Notes: generated from the sequence alone by a model not told the origin. DNA of 8,997 nucleotides from an uncultured Coriobacteriaceae bacterium (GCA_900555105.1 USJP01000039.1:1-8997); one strand, 5' to 3'; counted from the stretch's first letter, positions 1 through 7,279 are shown. Numbers and translations are program-made.

Positions 1-211
1 GCCAGCCCCGCTCGGCCGAAGAGAACTGTACGGTGCAAACGGGTGCCCAGAAAACGGCACCAAACGGGTACTATGCAGAAAAAGGCCTGGTAGAACTCAC
101 ACAACCCCATTCGGGTACTTTTTTAAAATCCGCAGTGCGACTCATCGGCACACCTCTTTCGCCATGTTGTATCATGGCAGTAACTTCCTGATGCAAGAGA
201 GGTGCCCGACG
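1..211 (+). promoter_or_regulatory. Leader/upstream region of the membrane LuxR regulator with repeated CGGGT boxes
   Basis: No gene is visible in this stretch. It holds three CGGGT boxes in the same orientation, at 40-44, 65-69 and 112-116. The first two share CAAACGGGT (36-44 and 61-69), and the last two share CGGGTACT (65-72 and 112-119). GGTGCC (42-47) and GGCACC (56-61) form an inverted repeat with an 8-nt loop. A possible -10, TATCAT, lies at 170-175 with no good -35. It sits 36 bases before the TTG at 212, nearly the same distance as the extended -10 of the downstream transporter gene from its ATG. The boxes would then lie about 70 to 140 bases upstream of transcription start, where an activator could bind. 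Regulatory function is inferred; the repeats are seen directly. Confidence 0.4.
199..204 (+). promoter_or_regulatory. Ribosome binding site deciding the TTG start of the LuxR gene
   Basis: GAGGTG, preceded by AGA, ends 7 nt before the TTG at 212. Neither in-frame ATG upstream (164, 191) has a purine-rich site at a usable distance. This moves the likely start downstream of the longest open frame. Confidence 0.6.
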
Positions 212-1759
212 TTGTCGCTCCTGAAAAACCTGCGGCCGTGCTGCTTCGGCCTATGCTTCGTCCACATGTGGATCTACTGCACCACGCACCGTCCCTCGGT
301 GAGCGACGACATCTCAACGATGGCCGCAATGTATCTCGCGCAGTCGGCCACGCTCGCCCTGTTGCTGCTTGTCGCGATACGGTGCTGGCGCCAGCCTGAA
401 AAGAACCGCCAGCACCCCTCCGAGGGCATCCTGCGCATTGCAGACGTCCTCGGCGCCGCATGCATGTCTGTTTGCGGACTCGTGCTCGCAGGGGTGTTGC
501 CGGTGCAGGGGGCCCTCGATGCCGGTCTTGCAGCCGGAGCGGGCGGTATCGGCGTGACGTGGGCCTATGCGCGTTGGTGCCAGTTCTACGCCAAACTCGA
601 TCTGCGCCTTGCAGGCACCCTTGTCTTTCTGACCATGGCGGTAGGATCGGCAGGCAAAGCTGTCATCGACCTTCTGGATGCCCCGGCGGCAGGTGCAATC
701 CTCGCCGTGATCCCTTGGGTGTGCTTCGCTTGTGCCACACTGGCAAAGAAAAATCCGCCCGAGACGTCCACGGAGCCCAACATCTATTACAACTGGCGCA
801 CCGTTGCCTCGCTCGTGCGCCTCACCGTGGGAGTTGCCATCTTCAGCCTGACGTTCGGCATGGTACAGTCGGTGATGCTCGAAGGGTTGCCGCAGCCCTA
901 TCACGCCTCGGTCCTCGTGCACCATGGCGGCGAGATTGTTCTTGCACTTGTCATGGCGGGCTGGCTGGCAGGGCTCAAGCGCGGGCTCAACTTCAGCCGC
1001 ACCTGGCGCATCATCCTTGTCCTCATGGCCACGGCACTCATCTTCGAGCCCTACATCGGCCCGGGCGCCTCGAGCTTTATGCTCTCGCTCGTGCGCACGG
1101 CGCAGACGTTCCTCATCGTCTTTCTCTTCCTTGCCATTGCCGACGTGGCTCGGCACAGCGCCTACAACCCCGTCGCGGTGTTCGCAGCAGGCTGGATTTC
1201 CTACTCGCTGCCTTTTACCGTGGGGAAAATGATCGGCGACGCCATGGTCTCTTCAGGACAAAACTACTTGCTTGCCATGGCGGTCGTGGTATGGATTCTC
1301 GTCATGGTGACCCTCTTTGTGATGGATGCGTCCTCCGACGGCAACCACCTGGTGTTTGCCGAGCTCAATGAGGGTGACGACGAGGACACCCCCGCCAAGC
1401 GAACTGCGGCCCTGCACAGCGAGCTCGACGCAATGGCCGTCGGCGAGGCTCGCGCTGGTACGCAAGAAACCAAGAGCATCCCTCAGAAAGTCGCACCTGA
1501 CTCACCCGTACAAACTCCGACCACGCATGCCGACCTTGTTGGCCAGCGCTGCGAGAAACTCGCTGAGCAGTACGGCCTCACGCGCCGCGAGGGCGAAATC
1601 CTGGGCTTGCTCGTGCGCGGGCGCAGCAAGGCCCACATTGCCGAGGCGTTCATCATCTCGGAAAACACCGTGCGCGGCCATGTAAAGCATATTTATGCAA
1701 AACTCGGCATCCACAACAAGCAGGAACTCCTCGACCTTTTTGAGGCAACTGAGTGCTAA
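212..1759 (+). CDS. LuxR-family transcriptional regulator with 12-helix membrane domain
   Basis: The product is a 515-residue protein from the TTG at 212. The N-terminal ~370 residues are very hydrophobic. About 12 membrane helices can be picked out in two groups of six, the last ending in WILVMVTLFVM. A charged linker of ~70 residues follows, rich in Glu, Asp, Ala and Thr. The C-terminal ~65 residues are a GerE/LuxR helix-turn-helix: LTRREGEILGLLVRGRSK, then AEAFIISENTVRGHVKHIY with the recognition helix around SENTVRGHVKHIY. Such MFS-like membrane-bound LuxR proteins are common in Eggerthellaceae, and most have no known ligand. I prefer TTG 212 because GAGGTG (199-204) lies 7 nt upstream. 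The in-frame ATGs at 164 and 191 have no such site and would add 16 or 7 residues of poor character. The presumed role is DNA binding from the membrane, responding to a small molecule, with the adjacent NSS transporter as a likely target. Family call is firm; ligand and target are unknown. Confidence 0.9.
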   Translation: MSLLKNLRPCCFGLCFVHMWIYCTTHRPSVSDDISTMAAMYLAQSATLALLLLVAIRCWRQPEKNRQHPSEGILRIADVLGAACMSVCGLVLAGVLPVQGALDAGLAAGAGGIGVTWAYARWCQFYAKLDLRLAGTLVFLTMAVGSAGKAVIDLLDAPAAGAILAVIPWVCFACATLAKKNPPETSTEPNIYYNWRTVASLVRLTVGVAIFSLTFGMVQSVMLEGLPQPYHASVLVHHGGEIVLALVMAGWLAGLKRGLNFSRTWRIILVLMATALIFEPYIGPGASSFMLSLVRTAQTFLIVFLFLAIADVARHSAYNPVAVFAAGWISYSLPFTVGKMIGDAMVSSGQNYLLAMAVVVWILVMVTLFVMDASSDGNHLVFAELNEGDDEDTPAKRTAALHSELDAMAVGEARAGTQETKSIPQKVAPDSPVQTPTTHADLVGQRCEKLAEQYGLTRREGEILGLLVRGRSKAHIAEAFIISENTVRGHVKHIYAKLGIHNKQELLDLFEATEC

Positions 1760-1796
1760 TTCACGCCGCCTGTCGAGCGAACGCATAAATTTACAA

Positions 1797-1836
1797 AATC
1801 GCTGTTATCATGCCTCCCAATCTATTGGCAGCGATT
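1797..1836 (+). promoter_or_regulatory. Promoter and nested inverted repeats upstream of the NSS transporter
   Basis: An extended -10 element, TGTTATCAT, lies at 1803-1811. No convincing -35 is visible, although TTTACA at 1790-1795 is too close to act as one. Transcription would start near 1818. Around it is an 8-bp perfect inverted repeat, AATCGCTG (1797-1804) and CAGCGATT (1829-1836). Nested inside it is CCAAT (1817-1821), two bases, then ATTGG (1824-1828). The inner palindrome would sit on the transcription start, as a repressor operator often does. No terminator hairpin separates the upstream regulator gene, so readthrough is possible. The repeats are seen directly; the operator role is inferred. 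Confidence 0.45.
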
Positions 1837-1849
1837 GAAAGGCAACTGT

Positions 1850-3244
1850 ATGACAGCGCATACAAAATCGTCGTTTGCCAGCAAGCTGGGCTTCGTTCTG
1901 GCAACCGCTGGTAGCGCAGTGGGTCTGGGAAACCTGTGGCGTTTCCCCACCGTCGCGGCAAAGGACGGCGGCGGCCTTTTCCTGGTCATCTACCTCATCC
2001 TGGTCTTCACCCTCGGCTACACCATCATGACGAGCGAGATGGCGCTTGGCCGTCGTACTGGTCTGTCTGCCCTCAACGCCTATAAGGCCGCCGAGCCCAA
2101 GTTCGGCTTCCTGGGCAAGCTCGCATTTTTCGTGCCGTCCATCATCCTCATGTACTACGTGGTCATTGGCGGCTGGGTGCTCGAGTATCTCTTCGTCTTC
2201 GTCACCGGAGCGGGCGTTGATGCGGCAGCCGACGGGTTCTTCACGTCGTTCATCACCTCACCCATCGCTCCTGTGGTGTTCACGCTGCTCTTCCTGGCCC
2301 TCACCGCGCTCATCATCGCGGCGGGCGTTCAGAAGGGCATCGAGCGTTCGGGCAAGGTCCTCATGCCCATTCTGATCGTGCTTGCCATCGGCATCGCCAT
2401 CTTCTCGCTCACGCTTTCCACGACTGACGCGGACGGCACCACGCGCACCGGCCTGGAAGGCCTCTCCATCCTCGTCATCCCCAACCTCGAGGGCCTCACG
2501 CTCAGCAGCTTGGGCCGCACCGTCATGGACGCCGTGGGACAGGCGTTCTTCTCGCTCTCCCTGGCCATGGGCATCATGGTCACCTACAGCTCCTACATGC
2601 GCAAAGAAGACAATCTTTCCAAGAACGCGCTGCAGGTCATCGGCATCGACACCGCCGTCGCCTTCCTGGCCGGCGTCATGATCACCCCCGCCGTGTTCGT
2701 CTTCATGGGCACCGATGGCCTGAGCGCCGCTGGCCCCAGCCTGATGTTCGTCTCCTTGCCCAAGGTTTTTGCCGCCATGGGCCCGATTGGAGGCGTTGTT
2801 GGCGCGGTCTTCTTCCTTATGGTAACCCTCGCGGCCCTCACGTCGTGCGTCTCGATTCTTGAGGTCGTCGTTGCCGGCTGCATGGAGCAAACCCACATGC
2901 CCCGCGGCAAGGCTACCACCATCGGCTTCCTCGGTGCGGCCGTGGGCGCTATCATTGTGTGCCTGGGTTACACTGCCTTCTACTTCGAGCTTCCGCTCCC
3001 CAACGGCAGCACCGCACAGATCCTCGATGTCTTCGACTACGTCACCAACAGCGTGCTCATGCCCATCATCGCGCTTATCTCCTGCATTCTGTTCGGCTGG
3101 GTGCTCAAGCCCTCCTGGGTCACCGATGAGGCCGAGCTGGACGGTCAAAAGTTTTACTTCAAGCGCATGTTCTTCGCGCTCATCCGCTACGTTGCCCCCA
3201 TCTTGCTCGTCATTCTGCTCATCCAGAGCGCCCTGGGGCTGTAG
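1850..3244 (+). CDS. Neurotransmitter:sodium symporter (NSS) family transporter
   Basis: This 464-residue, 11-helix membrane protein belongs to the LeuT/Tyt1 family, which imports amino acids or related amines with sodium. The hallmark first helix is present: GSAVGLGNLWRFP at residues 21-33, the unwound sodium/substrate-binding segment of LeuT-fold proteins, followed by KDGGGLF (usual NGGGAF). Helix 6 reads FFSLSLAMGIMVTYSSYM, matching the family's substrate-site helix. Helix 8 has the LTSCVSILE stretch, where Thr-Ser ligates the second sodium in LeuT. The last helix ends at the C-terminus (ILLVILLIQSALGL), giving 11 rather than 12 helices, as in bacterial Tyt1-like members of similar length. 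The start is ATG 1850 because GAAAGG (1837-1842) lies 7 nt before it; a TTG at 1835 lies on top of this site and is unlikely. The substrate (aromatic or aliphatic amino acid) cannot be told from sequence. The gene follows the LuxR gene by 90 bases on the same strand. Confidence 0.95.
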   Translation: MTAHTKSSFASKLGFVLATAGSAVGLGNLWRFPTVAAKDGGGLFLVIYLILVFTLGYTIMTSEMALGRRTGLSALNAYKAAEPKFGFLGKLAFFVPSIILMYYVVIGGWVLEYLFVFVTGAGVDAAADGFFTSFITSPIAPVVFTLLFLALTALIIAAGVQKGIERSGKVLMPILIVLAIGIAIFSLTLSTTDADGTTRTGLEGLSILVIPNLEGLTLSSLGRTVMDAVGQAFFSLSLAMGIMVTYSSYMRKEDNLSKNALQVIGIDTAVAFLAGVMITPAVFVFMGTDGLSAAGPSLMFVSLPKVFAAMGPIGGVVGAVFFLMVTLAALTSCVSILEVVVAGCMEQTHMPRGKATTIGFLGAAVGAIIVCLGYTAFYFELPLPNGSTAQILDVFDYVTNSVLMPIIALISCILFGWVLKPSWVTDEAELDGQKFYFKRMFFALIRYVAPILLVILLIQSALGL

Positions 3245-3292
3245 CCTGTAGAAACCCGCAAGGAGTAACCCTGCAAGAGAGAGAACCGCCCA

Positions 3293-3330
3293 AAGGGGTC
3301 GGTGCCAATACGGCGCCGGCCCCTTCTCTT
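3293..3330 (+). terminator. Rho-independent terminator after the NSS transporter
   Basis: A 14-bp stem pairs 3293-3306 (AAGGGGTCGGTGCC) with 3312-3325 (GGCGCCGGCCCCTT), including two G-U pairs, around a 5-base loop (AATAC). The pyrimidine-rich run CTCTT follows. It lies about 50 bases after the transporter stop. On the other strand the stem is followed only by TTTGGG, so any termination of the converging kinase transcript would be weaker. The remaining bases between 3245 and 3428 hold no gene that I can support. Confidence 0.75.
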
Positions 3331-3428
3331 ATGCGGGCAGAGGGACGTGTACAGATATGCTGGACAAAGAGCGGGCATCAAAAGCGATCAACACTGCATC
3401 CCTCCAGCACATGACGTTCCTATAGGTG

Positions 3429-5900
3429 TTACGCCCCAAGCACGCGCGACATGACCTTGGCAAGCTCAGCACTCTCGATGGGTTTGGAAAGGTGGGCGTT
3501 CATGCCTGCGGCCAAAGACTGTTTGATGTCATCGTCAAACGCGTTCGCGCTGACGGCGACGATAGGCACAGTCAGACCGTCCGCCCTACCGCTTGTGCGA
3601 ATCTGGCGCGTCGCCTCCAGACCGTTAAGTCGCGGCATCATCACGTCCATCAAAATCAGCTGGAACGTGTCTGAAGGGGTGTTGCAAAACATGTCGACCG
3701 CCTCCTGGCCGTCGCAAGCCTCGGTTACGCTGCACCCCATACCTTCCAAGAACACACGTAGAATCTCCCTGTTCAGGGCGTTGTCCTCTGCAGACAGGAC
3801 GCTGACGCCACTGAAATCTGTACGCAGCTCGGCATCCTGCTCACACACCTGCGCCTGGGCCACAGGCAGGCTCAATGTGAAGTGGAAGCAGCTCCCCTGG
3901 CCAAGCTCGCTTTCCAGGGAGATGCGCCCGCCCATCATGAGCACAAGGCGGTTGGAGATGGAGAGTCCCAAGCCAGTTCCCTGTCGGCGCTCGGGCAAGG
4001 TATCCACTTGCTCGAAACTTTGGAAGATACGGTCGAAGTCCTCACGCCTGATACCGACACCATGGTCTCGCACACTGAAGAATATGCTGCTTGTACCCGC
4101 CGTCGACTCTTCCTCCCTCACGACGAGCTCAATCGTTGAGTCGGCCGGCGAATACTTGATGGCATTGCCCAGCAGGTTGATAAGCACCTGGTTGATGCGC
4201 AACGCATCCCCGCAGAACCAATCGTGCTGCAAGGAAATCTCAGCCTGGAGGACCTGGCCTTTCTCTGCAAACTTGGCGTCAAGCATGGGATGGAGATCGT
4301 CAAGCAGCTGGCGCAGACTGAAGTCGGCTGTCACCAAGCTCATCTTGCCGCTCTCAATCTTGGACATGTCCAGGATGTCGTTGAGCAACCCTAGCAGGTA
4401 GTGCGAGGAGGAGTGCACCTTACGCAGGCAGTCAAGCCGGTTCCGCTCCGTTTGATTGTCTTGCAGGGCAATCTCGGTCATGCCGATAATGCCGTTCATG
4501 GGCGTCCGAATCTCGTGGGACATGCGCGCCAGGAACTCGGACTTCGCCTGCGCCGCCTGGTCGTGATGCTCCAGGTTGAGGCGGTTCTGCATGATAGCTG
4601 CGAGCTGCGTGAGAAGCGCACAGTCTCCCTCGGTATGCATCAGCCCCTCGTCGACTCCCACAAACACGATAACATCAGCAAGACGTCCGTTGTCGGCCAT
4701 GGGGATTGCCAGACCTTTCTTGCCGTCTGCCAGATCTTGCACGACTTTGGGAATGTCGGACAGAGGGTACAGCTCGCCGAAGTGCAGGCGATGCGCCAGG
4801 CTGCGGCATTCATCTTCCGCGCAGTGGAACACAAGTTCTTCGGCAGGCAAAGGCTTCCAGCTGTACTCCACGCTGCCCGAAAAGTTGCCCTCTTGGAACG
4901 CAGCAACCATCAGGTTCTCCATACCGTACAACTCGGAGAGTCGCAGCGACACCAAGTCGCTCACCGCCTCGAAGCTGGCGCTATGGTCATACATGTTGAG
5001 TGCCACAGACGGAAGGCTCATGGGCTCGATGGACCCAAAGGAAACGACTTCGCCAAAGGGGCGCCCCCGCAGATGAGCCATGCTTGGGTCCCAAGGCAAA
5101 ACGCGTACCCCTTGCCGCCGCGCGGCCTCCAGCGCACACGACGCATAATGCACGAGCTCGGAGGTAGCCGTGTCACCAACCGTCCATACATAACCGGCAT
5201 GAAAGTCAAGCTCCAGCGCACTGTCACGCACAAGGCCGGTATAGAGCCGTCGCAGGTTCCTCAAGCCATGCCCCGGTTCAACGAGAGAGCCCTCCGGAAG
5301 CCAAACGAGGAATTCATCGGCGCCAGCACGTACCGCCACCGTTTGCTGTGTCGTATCGGGATTGCAGAACACCTCGTTCAGTTCCTTGGCAAACTCGGCA
5401 AGGAGCACGTCGCCGAAGGTCAAGCCATATGCCCGCACAAGTGCGCCGAAACCATCGAGCTCGATGAGCAAAAGGGTGCCAGCAGCAGCATTCTGGCGCA
5501 ACCTGTCGACCGAGTCCATTCCTTGTTTCATGCGATACAGGCCGGTGACAGGGTCAGTGGCCTGCTTACGCTCGCGCTCGGCCTCCTTGACCTTTTCTTC
5601 GGTAATATCTCGGATATAGCCTGCTACTTGACGATTCCCGCTTTTGGCATCGCATAGCACCATGCCATTGACCAGATACCAGACACCGGGCTTGCCCTCG
5701 GGCTGAAAATACACCTCCACCGTACCGGAGCCTTGCTCCATGGAGATCTTGCGGCGGTCCGCCAAAGAAAGTGCGGACTTGCAAAAACCACCCCAAAAAT
5801 CAGCCACGCTCCACACACCAGGATACAGCCGGCTGTTTACCAGTTCGACCGTGTCTTCTTGCTCGCGATAGGTAAAGAAGATATCGCTGGAGCTCTGCAC
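3429..5900 (-). CDS. Cytoplasmic (C-terminal) part of the broken kinase: PAS, degenerate GGDEF, GAF-like, HisKA, HATPase, REC
   Basis: This 823-codon frame carries all signalling domains. PAS spans residues 1-105, ending GYIRDITEEK. A GGDEF-like domain spans about 116-275: DPVTGLYRM, ELDGFGALVRAYGLTFGD, and RAGADEF at 191-197 in place of RxGGDEF, so cyclase activity is doubtful. A GAF-like stretch covers about 300-435. HisKA follows with FLARMSHEIRTPMNG, whose His462 is the phosphate acceptor. The ATPase has the N box NLLGNAIKYSP, G1 VRDHGVGI and G2 GTGLGLSIS. The receiver domain has SAEDNALNRE, LILMDVMMPRLNG with Asp752 as acceptor, and HLSKP. No output domain is attached, so phosphate presumably passes on to a partner not seen here. 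The GTG at 5900 lies inside a 5-bp duplication and has no ribosome binding site; it looks like a fragment, not a separate gene. If it were translated from there, the product would be a soluble kinase without its sensor. Confidence 0.85.
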   Translation of the reverse strand: MQSSSDIFFTYREQEDTVELVNSRLYPGVWSVADFWGGFCKSALSLADRRKISMEQGSGTVEVYFQPEGKPGVWYLVNGMVLCDAKSGNRQVAGYIRDITEEKVKEAERERKQATDPVTGLYRMKQGMDSVDRLRQNAAAGTLLLIELDGFGALVRAYGLTFGDVLLAEFAKELNEVFCNPDTTQQTVAVRAGADEFLVWLPEGSLVEPGHGLRNLRRLYTGLVRDSALELDFHAGYVWTVGDTATSELVHYASCALEAARRQGVRVLPWDPSMAHLRGRPFGEVVSFGSIEPMSLPSVALNMYDHSASFEAVSDLVSLRLSELYGMENLMVAAFQEGNFSGSVEYSWKPLPAEELVFHCAEDECRSLAHRLHFGELYPLSDIPKVVQDLADGKKGLAIPMADNGRLADVIVFVGVDEGLMHTEGDCALLTQLAAIMQNRLNLEHHDQAAQAKSEFLARMSHEIRTPMNGIIGMTEIALQDNQTERNRLDCLRKVHSSSHYLLGLLNDILDMSKIESGKMSLVTADFSLRQLLDDLHPMLDAKFAEKGQVLQAEISLQHDWFCGDALRINQVLINLLGNAIKYSPADSTIELVVREEESTAGTSSIFFSVRDHGVGIRREDFDRIFQSFEQVDTLPERRQGTGLGLSISNRLVLMMGGRISLESELGQGSCFHFTLSLPVAQAQVCEQDAELRTDFSGVSVLSAEDNALNREILRVFLEGMGCSVTEACDGQEAVDMFCNTPSDTFQLILMDVMMPRLNGLEATRQIRTSGRADGLTVPIVAVSANAFDDDIKQSLAAGMNAHLSKPIESAELAKVMSRVLGA

Positions 5901-7246
5901 TGCACCGCAACGCGATAGCGCTCCTTTTCCTCACGCAACTGTGCTTCCGAGCGCTGCTCACTTTCCGTCAAGTCCTCTACTACCTGATGGAGCTCGTCAA
6001 TCTCGCGTATGGCAGACGGTTGAAACCCCTTCAGCGCTTCCGCGCCGCTGCGGATGCTGTCCATCAGCCGATATACCGGGCGGGAGACATAGCGTACCGC
6101 CACCAACATGACAACAAAACCGATTGCCGCGCATACGAGGCAGTTCAGCAAGATATGCTGATACAGTTCATCGCCCCCGCTGAAGATAGAGTCCTCAGCG
6201 ACGAAGCCGCACAGAACCCAGTCTTTGTTATCAAAGGGGACGTTGTTGCCATAGAGCGTCAACGGCACACGGACGCAATATATGTCCTGGTCGCCCACCT
6301 TACGGTCGGTCACCTTCGAGAGTGGGCTGGGCGACACGCCCTCCAACATAAACTTGTCCCCCGAGCGTACCACCGCGTTATATAGCGAGCCCGTGCCCAC
6401 CATGGCACGGTATGTGCCGTCGGGCTGACACACCGCCAGCGCATAGCCCGCGTTGAGGTCGGCGTCAAGATCGCGCACAGAGAGATAGGAGTTGACCAGA
6501 TAAGAAACAGACACCTCAACACCTATCACACCGTACACCGTGCCGTCATATATCAGAGGCACGGAGTAGGTGATCATCTTATGGTTGTCTAAGGGGCTGT
6601 CCTCGAGAATGAAAGGCTCGGACCAGTACCCGAGGTTGACGACGTCCACGCCAGGGTTGCCCTGTGCCAGCTCATAGGGCACGTAAAAGAAATCGTCCGC
6701 GTCGCGCTTGCCGCTCCCAAGAAAATGGAAACCCTTGTCCCACGGCGAGTCCAAGGGGATGTTCGCCTCGCGAGCAAGGGTCTCGTCGCCGCGTTCCAAA
6801 AGCAAGTCAGAATTGGAGACCGCCTCACTGGCAGGGTCGGAATCTCGCAGGAAAAAACCGTTATATGCGCCGGGCTCCGCAGTGTCCCCCGTGTTGCCGA
6901 ACACGACGAACAGGCCGCACGTGGTCGACCGTTGCAGATAGCCCAACAGGTCGGGGAACACCGTCTGCGACAGTTTCCTTTGCATGGCATCGGACCCCAG
7001 GAACTGTTCCACTCCGACCCCGGTGGAATCCAGGAGCTTCTCCAACGCCGCGTTGATATGGTCGCCTTCGGTGCGAACCGCGCTCCAACGACCCACCATC
7101 TCGCCTTCCAGAACCACCTCGCGGTTTTCCACGATGGCCTGGTCGATGCTTGCGGCGTTGCTCTCCATTGTTTCTTTCGCCCCGCTGACGACGGCAGGAG
7201 GCCTTGAATCAGGACCACAGTCGCCAGCGGCACAAACAAGAGCCAT
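5837..7246 (-). CDS. Sensor (N-terminal) part of the broken histidine kinase: dCache-like domain and second helix
   Basis: This open frame carries the extracytoplasmic sensor. It lies between the first helix (encoded in another frame at about 7190-7272) and a second helix (LLNCLVCAAIGFVVMLVAV, about 6075-6160). The ~340-residue sensor contains NLGYWSEPFILED followed by MITYSVPLIYDGTVYGVIGVEVS. That is the pattern of the membrane-distal Cache module: a W..PF stretch, then TYSVP and G.VYGVIGVE. A second small module precedes the second helix. After it come SRPVYRLMDSIRSGAEALKG and a heptad-like acidic segment (IDELHQVVEDLTESEQR) that leads to the PAS domain. The frame then runs into about 20 residues of nonsense before stopping at 5837. 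The ATG at 7246 has no ribosome binding site and its first ~15 codons (MALVCAAGDCGPDSR) are out-of-frame sequence, so it is not the natural start. The ligand is unknown; Cache domains usually bind small metabolites. Confidence 0.7.
   Translation of the reverse strand: MALVCAAGDCGPDSRPPAVVSGAKETMESNAASIDQAIVENREVVLEGEMVGRWSAVRTEGDHINAALEKLLDSTGVGVEQFLGSDAMQRKLSQTVFPDLLGYLQRSTTCGLFVVFGNTGDTAEPGAYNGFFLRDSDPASEAVSNSDLLLERGDETLAREANIPLDSPWDKGFHFLGSGKRDADDFFYVPYELAQGNPGVDVVNLGYWSEPFILEDSPLDNHKMITYSVPLIYDGTVYGVIGVEVSVSYLVNSYLSVRDLDADLNAGYALAVCQPDGTYRAMVGTGSLYNAVVRSGDKFMLEGVSPSPLSKVTDRKVGDQDIYCVRVPLTLYGNNVPFDNKDWVLCGFVAEDSIFSGGDELYQHILLNCLVCAAIGFVVMLVAVRYVSRPVYRLMDSIRSGAEALKGFQPSAIREIDELHQVVEDLTESEQRSEAQLREEKERYRVAVQCRAPAISSLPIASKKTRSNW
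5895..5905 (-). repeat. 5-bp tandem duplication causing the kinase frameshift
   Basis: On the + strand CTGCA occurs twice in a row followed by C (5895-5899, 5900-5904, 5905); on the coding strand this reads GTGCAGTGCAG. With one copy removed, the codons run GCG GTG CAG AGC TCC AGC and the protein reads AVQSSSDIFF. This is the expected entry into the PAS domain. A 5-bp unit changes the frame, and slippage between two copies could restore it. Confidence 0.85.
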
Positions 7247-7279
7247 GCCACTGACTTTTGTCGCTTCTTCACAAGGCTT

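Larger units (their letters stand above)
3429..7272 (-). pseudogene. Large hybrid sensor histidine kinase, reading frame broken at two points
   Basis: One ancestral gene runs from GTG 7272 to the TAA at 3429-3431, but two frame breaks divide it. The GTG start is supported by GGGAGG (7280-7285), 7 nt upstream, and by a first helix beginning MKKRQKSVAWLLFVP. After CTGCCG near 7194 the natural sequence (VVSGAKETMESN) continues in another frame; one missing base, or a loss equivalent to that, would explain it. At 5895-5905 a 5-bp unit is present twice, and deleting one copy joins ERYRVAVQ to SSSDIFFTYR exactly as PAS domains read. Repaired, the protein has about 1,279 residues: TM, dCache-like sensor, TM, linker, PAS, degenerate GGDEF, GAF-like, HisKA, HATPase, REC. 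There are no other stops, and all kinase motifs are kept. The breaks may be a recent pseudogene, phase variation or sequence errors. The gene lies 56 bases after the binding-protein gene and is probably in its operon. Confidence 0.8.

Noticed and set aside
124..129. TAAAAT as a -10 element for the LuxR gene
   Set aside because: No -35-like hexamer lies 16-18 bases upstream, and it would leave a leader of about 75 bases; TATCAT at 170-175 fits better, though it too is weak.
314..1156. A 280-codon open frame on the - strand
   Set aside because: It is antisense to the membrane helices of the LuxR regulator, with the same compositional signature of a shadow frame.
1760..1796. Possible terminator between the LuxR and NSS genes
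   Set aside because: No stem of useful length followed by a T run is present, so readthrough cannot be excluded.
2258..3148. A 296-codon open frame on the - strand
   Set aside because: It is the antisense of the NSS transporter and is rich in Glu, Gly, His and Asp, the mirror of hydrophobic codons. It has no recognisable domain or ribosome binding site.
3245..3292. AAGGAG at about 3260 as a ribosome binding site for a small gene
   Set aside because: No start codon with a meaningful open frame follows before the terminator hairpin.
4401..5657. A 418-codon open frame on the + strand
   Set aside because: It lies fully opposite the kinase coding region, and its composition (many His, Arg, Gln) and lack of domains are typical of an antisense shadow in high-GC DNA. 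The opposite strand has clear HisKA, PAS and GGDEF motifs.
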